Positions 28,379 through 37,372 of a stretch of 64,000 nucleotides of DNA are shown here, piece by piece. The notes under the pieces are model-generated. The model saw only the letters and a list, made by a program, of their open reading frames with translations, did not search any database and was not told the origin of the DNA. This DNA is from Pseudomonadota bacterium (GTDB lineage: Bacteria > Pseudomonadota > Gammaproteobacteria > Steroidobacterales > Steroidobacteraceae). Each line of letters opens with the position of its first letter. The stretch's first letter is position 1. The DNA is taken from assembly GCA_037200975.1 (NCBI GenBank), contig JBBCGI010000001.1:744001-808000 (forward strand), given 5' to 3'. Made by a program: the position numbers and the translations under genes.

Positions 28379-29006
28379 GGCCGGAGTGAAAGCGCAGTTC
28401 GGTGTCCGGCGCGGTCGCCAGTTCCGCCTCGCGCGCGGCGATCAACGCCAGTCTTTCCGCGATTTCCGCGGCCGGGAATTCGCGCTGCGCGAATTCCAGA
28501 TAGATCTCGAAGTGCCGCGCTTCCGAACGTTCGAGCTGCGCATACAGATCGCGCACTTCTTCTGGCAATCGCTGCGACAGCAGCCGGAACCGCTCGCAGG
28601 AGCGCGCCTCGATCAGCGCATGCACGATCATCAGGTCGAGTTTGCGTTTGGGCTCGTGGGTGCGCACCAGCTTGCGCAGTTCGCCCGCGTAGCGCCCGGG
28701 CTTCATGCGCACGAACGCCACCGAGCGTTTACGCATCAGCCGTTCCACCTGCTCGAAATGCTTGAGCTCCTCGCGCGCCAGGCGCGACAACGCCACGCTC
28801 AGCTGCCGGTCTTCCGGATAGGCGAAGATCAAGGCCATCGCGGTGGACGCAGCCTTCTTCTCGCAATTGGCATGGTCGACGAGCAGCGTCGGCAAATCGG
28901 CGAGCGCGGCATCGACCCAGGCACGCGGCGTCACGGCCAGCAGGATCGAACTACCCGTGGCGCGCTCGAATCGCGCGGCTACGGCGGCCTCGCGCCGCGT
29001 ACTCAT
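28350..29006 (-). CDS. miaE: tRNA-(ms2io6A)-hydroxylase-like protein
   Basis: Expected to hydroxylate the isopentenyl group of ms2i6A37 in tRNA using a di-iron centre. The 218-residue protein has LPTLLVDHANCEKKAASTAM, then the paired carboxylate/His motifs REELKHFEQV and ERSEARHFEIYLEFA typical of a ferritin-like bundle. It ends with LQKGDRSI, the same octapeptide as lpxH, donated by the shared palindrome. It is the last gene of a minus-strand run and starts 10 bp after the kinase gene. Confidence 0.9.
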   Translation of the reverse strand: MSTRREAAVAARFERATGSSILLAVTPRAWVDAALADLPTLLVDHANCEKKAASTAMALIFAYPEDRQLSVALSRLAREELKHFEQVERLMRKRSVAFVRMKPGRYAGELRKLVRTHEPKRKLDLMIVHALIEARSCERFRLLSQRLPEEVRDLYAQLERSEARHFEIYLEFAQREFPAAEIAERLALIAAREAELATAPDTELRFHSGPLQKGDRSI

Positions 29007-29016
29007 CGGGCAGCTC

Positions 29017-30273
29017 TCACAAGGCCGGCTCGGGCGCCGGCATTGCGATCAACAGCGCATCGATGCGCCGCGCGGCTTCATTGGCATCCGCCGGACGGTC
29101 GGCGACGTCCTTGGCCATCATGCTGTCGATCAGCGGCTGCAACGACGAAATGCGATCGGGCAATTTCGGGATCGGCGCCTTCGCGTGATGCACCAGGATC
29201 GCCATGTGATTCTCGGCATCGAACGGCTTCTTGCCCGTGAGCATTTCGAACAACATCACGCCGAGACTGTAGATGTCGCTGCGCGCGTCGATTTCCTTGC
29301 CGTGCCCCTGCTCCGGGCTCATGTAATGCGGCGTGCCGAAAATGAGCCCCTTGTCGGTGACTTCCATCTTGAGCGCCACGTGTTTGGCGAGGCCGAAATC
29401 GATGAGCGCAATACTGCCGTCGTCGCGCAGCATCACGTTGCCGGGCTTCAGGTCGCGATGAAAAATCCCGACCTCGTGGATCGCCTGCAGCGCATACGCC
29501 ATGTCGCGCGCGTATGTGAGCGACTGCCGGGCGGTAAGCCCCTCGTACATGCGTTTGCGCAAATCGCCGCGCGCAAAGTGCTCCATCGCGAGATACAGAT
29601 GATCGTCGGTGACACCGAGATCGAAGATGCGCACGATGTTCGGGTGCCGCACCTCGCGCAGGATTTCGAATTCCTGCAGGAAACGCTCCATGGACTGATC
29701 GACGCCGGTCTCCTTGCGGATCGCAGGGGTCACCTTGAGCACGACTACGTCCCCGTTGGTCGCGCTCTCGGCCAGGAACAGGTCCGACACGGAACCTTTC
29801 GCGATCAAATCGATGCGCCGATATTCCTTGAGACGCGCGCCGGCGAAATCCTGGCTCATCTTTGCGCCCGCGGACATGCGCCAGCGGCTCTGCGCCTTGG
29901 CCTGTTCGTCGGCGGCGCGGCGGATCGCATCGTTCAGCTTGGTGTGCTTGATCTTGGCCTTGCCAACCACCTCGAATGCACCCGTGGCGCGTGCCTCGAC
30001 GGCGTCGGCGGATTCGTCCGCGGCAGACAGGAAGATGACCGGCGCAAACCCGTCGCGCGCGGAGAAGTCCTTGAGCCAGTCGAGCCCCGAACCACCGCGC
30101 CACTCGTGATCGAGCAATACGACGCTATAACCCTGCGCCAGGAACCCGGGAGTCAGCGGGCCGCGAACCCGCGGGTTGTAGCTGACGACATCCACGTCCG
30201 GCCAGTCGCAGGAGATGTGGTGTCGCAGCAGGGTCCGGTAACGCGGATCATCGTCGATCAACATCAGGCGCAT
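29017..30273 (-). CDS. Receiver domain fused to a Ser/Thr protein kinase
   Basis: This 418-residue cytoplasmic protein has an N-terminal receiver domain: acidic pocket LIDDDPRY, phosphoacceptor Asp in VVLLDHEWRGG, FLSAADE and conserved Lys in GKAKIKHTK. A complete Hanks-type kinase covers about residues 150-410: Lys in VVVLKVTP, HRDLKPGNVML, IDFGLAKH and GTPHYMSPEQ. There is no transmembrane segment, so it likely links a histidine-kinase phosphorelay to Ser/Thr phosphorylation. The cognate sensor is not in the window. It lies 8 bp downstream of the glycerate kinase gene, probably in one transcript with purF. Confidence 0.9.
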   Translation of the reverse strand: MRLMLIDDDPRYRTLLRHHISCDWPDVDVVSYNPRVRGPLTPGFLAQGYSVVLLDHEWRGGSGLDWLKDFSARDGFAPVIFLSAADESADAVEARATGAFEVVGKAKIKHTKLNDAIRRAADEQAKAQSRWRMSAGAKMSQDFAGARLKEYRRIDLIAKGSVSDLFLAESATNGDVVVLKVTPAIRKETGVDQSMERFLQEFEILREVRHPNIVRIFDLGVTDDHLYLAMEHFARGDLRKRMYEGLTARQSLTYARDMAYALQAIHEVGIFHRDLKPGNVMLRDDGSIALIDFGLAKHVALKMEVTDKGLIFGTPHYMSPEQGHGKEIDARSDIYSLGVMLFEMLTGKKPFDAENHMAILVHHAKAPIPKLPDRISSLQPLIDSMMAKDVADRPADANEAARRIDALLIAMPAPEPAL

Positions 30274-30281
30274 CGCGCGGA

Positions 30282-31463
30282 TTAGATCATGCGTGCTGCC
30301 GTATCGCCACGCACCGGCTTCGCAGATCGTTTCAAACCGATCAGGATATCCCCGACGTTCGTTCCGGTCGGCCCGGTAAACACAAGATCGCCGGCGGCTT
30401 CGAGCGCGACACCGGAATCGAAATCCCGAAAGGCGCGTTCGGCATCGCAGCCGCCGAATTCCGCGCGTGTCACGGAGTCCGCATCGACGATCGCGCCGGC
30501 ATCGCTGCTTGCGCCGTCCGTGCCATCAGTGCCAGCCGCGAGTATGTGCAGCGGCTCGCCCGCACGCAGCAACCGCGCCGCGGCCAACGCGAGATGCGTA
30601 TTGCGGCCGCCGCGTCCGTGCCGCGCGGGCAGGGTCACCGTGGACTCGCCGCCCCAGACGATGCCATCGGCATCCGTGCCGCGCAGCGCATTCACGAAGT
30701 GCTGCGCGACCTGTGCCGCGTCGCCATCGAAGCGACTCGCGCCGCGTTCCAGGCGCAGACCGAGCGCAGCACCCGCGGCCAGGGTTGCGTCCACGCAGCG
30801 CTCGACATTGGCCACGACCTGGCGCTCGATCGAATCGCGCCGGCCCGCGTCGCGGCCTAACAACCCCGAACCGATCACATCCGGATCGTCGCCGGGCACG
30901 TCCGAGATGAACAGCGCGGTCGCCGCCCGGCCGGCAAGCCACCGCGCGACTCCGCCGCCCTTCAACCGCGAGAGTTTCACGCGTTCGGCATTCAAGGTGG
31001 CGATATCCCAACCCGCGCCGAGCCCGCGCGCAGTCGACGCGCGCAACTGATCGAGCGAAGCGCCGTCGACCAGCCGCTCCGCCAGGCTCGAACTGCCGCC
31101 GGAAATCAGGAACAACGGCACAACACCGGCGCCGAGACCTGCGATACGCCGTTCGAGCTCGGCGCCGGCCGCGAGACTGCGTTCGTCCGGTACGGGATGC
31201 GCACTTTCGAGAAGAGTGGCAAACCGCAGGCGCGCGAAGTCGGGATCGAGGTGACCGTCCTTGGTGATCACCAGCATCTGTTCGATGCGTTCGCCGAGCG
31301 CCGCATGAGCGCCGCGGGCCATTGCGCTGGCGGCTTTCCCGATCGCAAACACCGCCACGGGACCGGGAGGGAAAGTGCGCAACGCGTTTTCGACGGCTTT
31401 GCGCCCATCGACGGCGCGCAGCGCGGCGTCGAACAGCTCGAGCAGGACGCGGCGCGTGTTCAC
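30282..31463 (-). CDS. Glycerate 2-kinase (DUF4147/MOFRL family)
   Basis: Phosphorylates glycerate to 2-phosphoglycerate, feeding serine- and glyoxylate-derived carbon into glycolysis. The 393-residue protein has FAIGKAASAMARGA, ITKDGHLDP, LFLISGGSSSLAERL, LFISDVPGDDPDVIGSG, and the MOFRL C-terminus with AAGTDGTDGASSDAGA and TGPTGTNVGD. It starts at a GTG and lies 28 bp after the purF stop. The name gckA or ttuD could apply, but I leave the symbol open. Confidence 0.92.
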   Translation of the reverse strand: MNTRRVLLELFDAALRAVDGRKAVENALRTFPPGPVAVFAIGKAASAMARGAHAALGERIEQMLVITKDGHLDPDFARLRFATLLESAHPVPDERSLAAGAELERRIAGLGAGVVPLFLISGGSSSLAERLVDGASLDQLRASTARGLGAGWDIATLNAERVKLSRLKGGGVARWLAGRAATALFISDVPGDDPDVIGSGLLGRDAGRRDSIERQVVANVERCVDATLAAGAALGLRLERGASRFDGDAAQVAQHFVNALRGTDADGIVWGGESTVTLPARHGRGGRNTHLALAAARLLRAGEPLHILAAGTDGTDGASSDAGAIVDADSVTRAEFGGCDAERAFRDFDSGVALEAAGDLVFTGPTGTNVGDILIGLKRSAKPVRGDTAARMI

Positions 31464-31491
31464 GGACGTGCGAACACGCGCAAACGCGAGA

Positions 31492-33000
31492 TCAGATCTT
31501 GACGACCTTGAGACCCACGCGATCGTCCTCGCGCCGCGACGCCTTGGCCGAATCCGAACGCTCGGATTCCAGGCGCGCCAGATACTCGGGAGTGACGTCG
31601 CCGGTCACGTAATTGCCCGAGAAACACGAGGTATCGAATTCCTTGATGCTGGAATGATCGTGCACGCAGGCCTGGATCAGATCTTCGAGATCCTGGTAGA
31701 TCAGCCAGTCGGCGCCGATGAGCTTGGCGACTTCCGCATCGGTGCGGCTGCTCGCGACCAGCTCGCTCTTGGCCGGCATGTCGATGCCGTACACGTTCGG
31801 GAACTTCACCGGCGGCGCGGCGGAGGCGAAGTACACACGCTTGGCGCCGGCTTCACGCGCGAGATCGATGATCTGCGCGGAGGTCGTGCCGCGCACGATG
31901 GAATCGTCCACCAGCAATACGTTCTTGTTCCGGAATTCGAGATCGATGGCGTTGAGCTTGCTGCGCACGGACTTCGCGCGCTGCTCCTGCCCCGGCATGA
32001 TGAACGTGCGGCCCACGTAGCGATTCTTGACGAAGCCCTCGCGGTATTTGACCTGCAGGTGCTGCGCAACCTGCATGGCGCTGGTGCGGCTGGTATCGGG
32101 AATCGGGATGACCACGTCGATGCCGTGATCGGGGCGCTCGCGCAGGATCTTCTCCGCGAGCCGGTCGCCCATGCGCATACGCGCCCGGTGCACCGAGATG
32201 TTGTCGATGAGCGAATCCGGTCGCGCGAAATACACGTACTCGAAAATGCACGGCGCATGGCGCGTGGTCGCCGAGCAGACCTGGGAATGCAGGCGTCCGT
32301 GCGTGTCGATGTACACGACTTCACCCGGCGCCACGTCGCGCACCAGTTTGAAACCGAGCATGTCGAGCGCGACGCTTTCGGAAGCCAGCATCCACTCGGC
32401 GCCTTTCGGCGTCTCGCGCTGGCCCAGCACCAGCGGGCGGATGCCGTTCGGATCGCGCAGGCCTAACAACCCGTGGCCGATGACCATGGCGACCACGGCA
32501 TAACCACCGCGGCATCGGCGGTACACGGCGCTGACGGCCGCGAAGATGTCGGCCGGCGTGACGCGCGGCGTGCCGACGCGTTGCAACTCGGAGGCCAGCA
32601 CGTTGAGCAGCACTTCGGAATCGGAGCTGGTGTTGAGGTGGCGGCGGTCTTCGCGCTCGAGCACTTCGCCGAGCTCGCGCGCGTTGGTGAGATTGCCGTT
32701 GTGCGCGAGGCAGATGCCGTACGGCGCATTGACGTAGAAGGGCTGGGCTTCGGAGGCGTTGTCGCAACCGGCGGTCGGATAACGAACATGGCCCATGCCC
32801 ATGTTGCCCTTGAGTTCCTGCATGTGGTGCTGTTCGAAGACGTCGCGCACCAGTCCCTGGCCCTTGCGTACGAACAACTCGCCTTCGCTCACCGTGGCGA
32901 TACCCGCCGCGTCCTGCCCGCGATGCTGGAGCACCGTGAGGGCGTCATAGATCCGTTGATTGACTCCGCTGGTTCCGACGATCCCGGCTATGCCGCACAT
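31492..33000 (-). CDS. purF: Amidophosphoribosyltransferase
   Basis: First committed step of purine synthesis: PRPP plus glutamine to phosphoribosylamine. The 502-residue protein starts MCGIAGIVG with the glutamine-amidotransferase nucleophile Cys2. It has [13 protein letters not shown], and later the PRPP-binding [18 protein letters not shown]. cvpA lies 13 bp upstream, the standard cvpA-purF pair, and glycerate kinase follows. Confidence 0.97.
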   Translation of the reverse strand: MCGIAGIVGTSGVNQRIYDALTVLQHRGQDAAGIATVSEGELFVRKGQGLVRDVFEQHHMQELKGNMGMGHVRYPTAGCDNASEAQPFYVNAPYGICLAHNGNLTNARELGEVLEREDRRHLNTSSDSEVLLNVLASELQRVGTPRVTPADIFAAVSAVYRRCRGGYAVVAMVIGHGLLGLRDPNGIRPLVLGQRETPKGAEWMLASESVALDMLGFKLVRDVAPGEVVYIDTHGRLHSQVCSATTRHAPCIFEYVYFARPDSLIDNISVHRARMRMGDRLAEKILRERPDHGIDVVIPIPDTSRTSAMQVAQHLQVKYREGFVKNRYVGRTFIMPGQEQRAKSVRSKLNAIDLEFRNKNVLLVDDSIVRGTTSAQIIDLAREAGAKRVYFASAAPPVKFPNVYGIDMPAKSELVASSRTDAEVAKLIGADWLIYQDLEDLIQACVHDHSSIKEFDTSCFSGNYVTGDVTPEYLARLESERSDSAKASRREDDRVGLKVVKI

Positions 33001-33013
33001 TCGTATGAATTCC

Positions 33014-33544
33014 TCAGGTGGAAGCAGCGTGTTGTGACGATTTCTGTGTCAATTTCTGGGGCAATTGCAGCCGCTCGAGCTTGTCGCCGACGATGCCGCG
33101 CAGCGCGTCGGCCACGCCGATCGCATACGGCATCAGGCGGGAATTCTTCCACTTGGGGTCCTGGTCCATGCTCAGAGCCTGGATGGCGATCGTGAAGGCA
33201 CCCACGATGACGACACCCCGGATGATGCCGAACACGAACCCCAGGAATTTATCCATGCCGGCGAACATGGAGACGCGAACGTAATGTCCAAGGACCACGC
33301 CCACCGCACCGCCCAATAAAAGGATGCCGACAAAAATGATCGTGCGGGCCGCCCAGATGCGCAGCGGCGAACCGACCAGGACGCCGCCCAGGTGGGGCTC
33401 CAGGGAGCCGCCCAGATACCAGGCCAGGACGATCGCCAGGAACCAGGTGATGACCGCGACGGCTTCGCGCAACAGTCCGCGCACGAGGCCCATGATGGCC
33501 GAGATGATGAGGATGGCGAGGATGATGTAGTCGACTGCAATCAT
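33014..33544 (-). CDS. cvpA: CvpA family membrane protein
   Basis: This 176-residue inner-membrane protein has four predicted helices ([69 protein letters not shown]). The CvpA family was first linked to colicin V production and is usually encoded upstream of purF, as here. It may affect envelope homeostasis; the molecular function is unsettled. Confidence 0.93.
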   Translation of the reverse strand: MIAVDYIILAILIISAIMGLVRGLLREAVAVITWFLAIVLAWYLGGSLEPHLGGVLVGSPLRIWAARTIIFVGILLLGGAVGVVLGHYVRVSMFAGMDKFLGFVFGIIRGVVIVGAFTIAIQALSMDQDPKWKNSRLMPYAIGVADALRGIVGDKLERLQLPQKLTQKSSQHAAST

Positions 33545-33631
33545 GTGCTTAGGGTTGCCGCGACGCCTCAGACGAGGCGCGGCATTGTAGCCGACGGCTC
33601 AGGGCCTGAGCAGCCTTCGACCGGCCGGCCG

Positions 33632-34333
33632 TCACGAAATCGGCACGATGCTGCCGGTCTGGCCAATGCGCCGCAGCTGTGTGGCCAGCGCCTCGGCTTG
33701 CGGACGATCGCGGGTGGGGCCGACGCGCACCCGGTAGAGCTCGCGGCCGTTGCTGGTGATCGGGGCCACGAAGGCAGCGAAACCCTTGGCGGTCATGTCG
33801 CGCACCAGCCGATCGGCATTGTCGCGACTGCCGAAGCTGCCGAGTTGTACCGCGAAGCTGCCCTTCTCCGGCGGCGACGCCGGTGCCGCTGCGGGACGCG
33901 CGGGTTCGACGCGTGGTGCTGGCGCGGGCGTGGCTGCTTGCGTGGTCGTTGGAGTGGGCGCCGGGGACCGCGTGGGTGGCGCTGTTGCAGCGACCGCATT
34001 GTCTGCGCTCGTCGGCACCGCGACAGATCGACCCGGTGCCGCACTGTCCTGTTCTGGCGCCGCGGATTCTCCGGGCGTTGCCAGCGCGGGCGCGACCTGC
34101 ATCGGCTTTTCGACGGGCGGCAAAACGACCGCCGGCTCCGCGGCTCCAGTCTGCGCCTGCGCCGGGGTGGATTGCGCATCGAGGTCGATGGTGTAACGAC
34201 GCAAGCCCTCTTCCGCCGGCGTGTCGGCCGGAACATTCTTGCCCGGACCGGTGAGTAGTTCGGGCACGAACAGCACGAAAACGGCAACCAGGATGACGGC
34301 ACCGGTCAGTCGTTGCTTGGCTCGGGAATCCAT
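33632..34333 (-). CDS. SPOR-domain protein (DedD-like)
   Basis: This 233-residue protein has one N-terminal transmembrane helix (LTGAVILVAVFVLFVPELL), a long Pro/Ala/Thr-rich periplasmic linker and a C-terminal SPOR domain (FAVQLGSFGSRDNADRLVRD, YRVRVGPTRDRPQAEALA). SPOR domains bind denuded glycan at the division septum. Position between folC and cvpA matches dedD in gammaproteobacteria. ATG 34331-34333 was chosen because it places the anchor at the N-terminus; the frame is open far upstream but that part overlaps folC. Confidence 0.9.
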   Translation of the reverse strand: MDSRAKQRLTGAVILVAVFVLFVPELLTGPGKNVPADTPAEEGLRRYTIDLDAQSTPAQAQTGAAEPAVVLPPVEKPMQVAPALATPGESAAPEQDSAAPGRSVAVPTSADNAVAATAPPTRSPAPTPTTTQAATPAPAPRVEPARPAAAPASPPEKGSFAVQLGSFGSRDNADRLVRDMTAKGFAAFVAPITSNGRELYRVRVGPTRDRPQAEALATQLRRIGQTGSIVPIS

Positions 34334-34341
34334 GGCGCGAA

Positions 34342-35607
34342 CTATAGCCGAACGAATTCTGGGCCAAGGTATTCGAGCGCGGGCCCGACGGTCAGGAACG
34401 AGCCGAACACGACGATGCGCTCTTGCGATTTTGCGCCGGCACGCGCGGCGCGGCAGGCAGCGGCCACATCCGGGGCCTGCTCCACCACCATCGCGCCTTG
34501 CGGCAACAACGCTGCGAGTTCTGCGGTGCTGACCGCGCGCGGGCCCGCAAGCGCGGCGAGAAACCACGCATCGATATCCGCGCCGAGCGCGGCGGTGATG
34601 CCGCGTATGTCCTTGTCGCCCAGAATGCCGCACACCGCCAGCGTGCGGCGTTTCGGCAATGACCTGAGATTGGCGCTCAAGCTCTGTGCGGCCGGCACGT
34701 TGTGCGCGACGTCGAAAATCCATTCGATGTCGCCCGGCACGATCTGAAAGCGGCCGTCGACGCGCGCCGCGCGCAGCGCCGCCGACGCGGCTGCGTGCGT
34801 GAGCTCGACGCCGACATTGCCGAGCACCAGGGCGGCGATGGCATTCGCGGCGTTGCCAACCTGGTGTTCGCCGCGCAACGCGGGCATCGGCAGGCCGCGC
34901 AGGGTCAGTGCTTCGCTGCGGAAATCCCAGGTCTCGCCAAAGACCTGGAATGAAAAGTCCTGCCGCGTGAGCAAGGGAATCGCGTCGATTTCATCGGCAT
35001 ACGCCGCCACCGAGCCTGGCAACTCCGTGCTGCCGAGAATCGCGGGCCGACCGCGGCGGAAGATGCCGGCCTTCTCGCGGCCGATTCCGTCGATCGACGT
35101 ACCGAGCCAGTCGGCATGATCGAGACCGATCGAGCAGACGATGCCGACGTCCGCGTCGAGGATGTTGGTCGCATCGAGCCGTCCGCCGAGCCCTACTTCG
35201 AGCACGGCGAATTCGACCTTCGCGCGAGTGAACAGATCGAGCGCGGCCAGGGTGTTGTACTCGAAGAAGGTCAGCGTGATGTCGCCGCGCGCGGCATCGA
35301 TGCGCGTGAAGCTGCCGATCAATTCCGCATCGTGGGCTTCGATGCCGTCGATGCAGATGCGTTCGTTGTAACGCGTGAGATGCGGCGAGGTGAACCGGCC
35401 TGTCTTGCGCCCGGCAGCCCTGAGCAACGCATCGACGAACGCGACCGTCGATCCCTTCCCATTGGTGCCCGCGACGGTGATCACCTTGAACGCCGGCGAG
35501 AGCAGCTCCATGCGCTGCGCAACCTCGCGCACGCGCGCGAGCGTCAGATCGATGGCGCTGGGATGTGACTTCTGTTGCTGCTCGAGCCAGTCGGCGAGCG
35601 AGCGCAT
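34342..35607 (-). CDS. folC: Folylpolyglutamate / dihydrofolate synthase
   Basis: Adds glutamate to dihydropteroate and to tetrahydrofolates. The 421-residue Mur-ligase-like protein has VITVAGTNGKGSTVAF (P-loop), RFTSPHLTRYNERI, LEVGLGGRLDATN and IFDVAHNVPAAQSL. It is 4 bp after accD, and the SPOR gene follows 8 bp downstream, so the block is a tight operon. Confidence 0.96.
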   Translation of the reverse strand: MRSLADWLEQQQKSHPSAIDLTLARVREVAQRMELLSPAFKVITVAGTNGKGSTVAFVDALLRAAGRKTGRFTSPHLTRYNERICIDGIEAHDAELIGSFTRIDAARGDITLTFFEYNTLAALDLFTRAKVEFAVLEVGLGGRLDATNILDADVGIVCSIGLDHADWLGTSIDGIGREKAGIFRRGRPAILGSTELPGSVAAYADEIDAIPLLTRQDFSFQVFGETWDFRSEALTLRGLPMPALRGEHQVGNAANAIAALVLGNVGVELTHAAASAALRAARVDGRFQIVPGDIEWIFDVAHNVPAAQSLSANLRSLPKRRTLAVCGILGDKDIRGITAALGADIDAWFLAALAGPRAVSTAELAALLPQGAMVVEQAPDVAAACRAARAGAKSQERIVVFGSFLTVGPALEYLGPEFVRL

Positions 35608-35611
35608 GGGA

Positions 35612-36511
35612 TCAGTCGGCCGGCGCGGTGGCGGTGGTCGCAGCTTCGGCCGGCGTCGCCGGCGCCTGGCGCATCAGCAGGCGCAGCAACGCGCCGAGCT
35701 TCTCGCGCATGTCGCGGCGATCGATGATGAGATCGAGCGCGCCGTGATCGAGCAGGAATTCACTGCGCTGAAAACCTTCGGGCAGCGTTTCGCGCACGGT
35801 CTGCTGGATGACGCGCGGGCCCGCGAACCCGATCAGCGCGCGCGGTTCGGCGACGTTCAGATCGCCGAGCATGGCGAGACTCGCCGACACACCGCCGGTA
35901 GTCGGATCGGTCATGACAGAGATAAACGGCAGCCGCGCCTGGGCGAGCCGCGCCAGCGCCGCGCTCGTTTTGGCCATCTGCAGCAGCGAGAACAAGGCCT
36001 CCTGCATGCGCGCGCCGCCGCTCGAGGAGAAACACACCAGCGGCGCGCGGTGCTTGATGCAATGGTCGACGCCGCGCTTGAAGCGTTCGCCCACCACCGA
36101 ACCCATCGACCCGCCGAGAAACTTGAACTCGAACGCGCAGGCGACGATGGGCAGGGCTTCGAGCGTGCCCGCGAGCACGATCATCGCGTCGCGTTCGCCA
36201 GTGGCTTTCTGCGCGGCCGCCAGGCGATCGCGATAACGCTTGCTGTCGCGGAACTTGAGCGGATCCTCGGGCGACACCTCGGCGCCGATTTCGGCTTGCT
36301 CACCCTCGTCGAGAAAACGCGCCAGCCGCTCGCGGCCGCCGATGCGCATGTGATGGCTGCATTTCGGGCAGACATTGAGATTGCGCTCGAGCTCGGCGCG
36401 GTACAGCACCGCGTCGCAGGCCGAACACTTGATCCACAAACCCTCCGGAACCGAACGCGTGCGGCGCTCGGTCTTGATCCGCGAGGGCATGATTTTTTCA
36501 AACCAGGACAT
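35612..36511 (-). CDS. accD: Acetyl-CoA carboxylase carboxyltransferase beta subunit
   Basis: Half of the carboxyltransferase that makes malonyl-CoA for fatty acids. The 299-residue protein begins [17 protein letters not shown]. It has the zinc ribbon CSACDAVLY with VCPKCSHHM, and crotonase-type oxyanion motifs [11 protein letters not shown] and [12 protein letters not shown] six-residue in-frame extension upstream exists; I use MSWFEKI by homology. truA lies 21 bp upstream. The trp genes often found in this position are absent. Confidence 0.96.
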   Translation of the reverse strand: MSWFEKIMPSRIKTERRTRSVPEGLWIKCSACDAVLYRAELERNLNVCPKCSHHMRIGGRERLARFLDEGEQAEIGAEVSPEDPLKFRDSKRYRDRLAAAQKATGERDAMIVLAGTLEALPIVACAFEFKFLGGSMGSVVGERFKRGVDHCIKHRAPLVCFSSSGGARMQEALFSLLQMAKTSAALARLAQARLPFISVMTDPTTGGVSASLAMLGDLNVAEPRALIGFAGPRVIQQTVRETLPEGFQRSEFLLDHGALDLIIDRRDMREKLGALLRLLMRQAPATPAEAATTATAPAD

Positions 36512-36532
36512 TCTCGGGTCGACCCCCAAACT

Positions 36533-37348
36533 TCAAGAGCGGCCGATGATAACGGATTGCGCAAGACCCCCCGTAGAGGCGAGTTCCGGGACAACCGGCA
36601 GTCCGAACTCGCCCGGGTATCGGACCGCGGCGAGATAGAGCCCGTCCGGCGATGCGGTCGCGGCGTTGGCCTTGCGGTCGCGGCCGGCGAGCACTGATAC
36701 CACGCGCTCGGGCGGCGACTCGCCGTGGCCGATGGACATCAGCAAGCCCGCCACGTTGCGCACCATGTGATGGAGGAAGGCATTCGCGGTGATCTCGAGG
36801 GTCACGAATTCCGCCTGGCGCCGGACATCGAGAAGCTCGACCTTCCGCAGCGGCGATTTCGACTGGCATTCGATGGCGCGGAAGGCGCTGAAATCGTGTT
36901 CACCGAGCAATACCTGCGCTGCGGCGTGCATTCGCGGCGCATCGAGCGGGCGGCGCTCCCAGGTCGCGCGACCGGTGGCCAACGCCGAACGCGAGTCGCG
37001 ATTGAGGATGACGTAGCGGTAGCTGCGCGCCGTAGCGCTGAAGCGCGCGTGGAAATGCGGCGCGACCTCGCGCACCCAGGCCACGCTCACATCGTTCGGT
37101 AGATAGGTATTGGCGCCGAGCCGCCAGGCTCGTTCGGTGCGCGCCGCCGCGCTGTCGAAATGGACGACCTGCGCGAGCGCGTGAACACCGGCGTCGGTGC
37201 GCCCGGCGCAGATGCAATCCACCGGCGAATCCGCCACGCGCGACAATGCGCGCTGGACGGTGTCCTGAACGGTATGAAGGCCAGTCTGGAACTGCCAGCC
37301 CGAGTACGCGCGGCCGTCGTACTCGATGCCGGCCGCGAATCGAGGCAT
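36533..37348 (-). CDS. truA: tRNA pseudouridine38-40 synthase
   Basis: Makes pseudouridine at positions 38-40 of tRNA anticodon arms. The 271-residue protein has GIEYDGRAYSGWQFQ, the catalytic Asp in CAGRTDAGVHALAQVV, and the C-terminal FLHHMVRNVAGLLMSIG. It lies 24 bp after fimV in the usual fimV-truA order. Confidence 0.95.
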   Translation of the reverse strand: MPRFAAGIEYDGRAYSGWQFQTGLHTVQDTVQRALSRVADSPVDCICAGRTDAGVHALAQVVHFDSAAARTERAWRLGANTYLPNDVSVAWVREVAPHFHARFSATARSYRYVILNRDSRSALATGRATWERRPLDAPRMHAAAQVLLGEHDFSAFRAIECQSKSPLRKVELLDVRRQAEFVTLEITANAFLHHMVRNVAGLLMSIGHGESPPERVVSVLAGRDRKANAATASPDGLYLAAVRYPGEFGLPVVPELASTGGLAQSVIIGRS

Positions 37349-37372
37349 TTGGAGTCTGAAGCCCGCGCGGGG

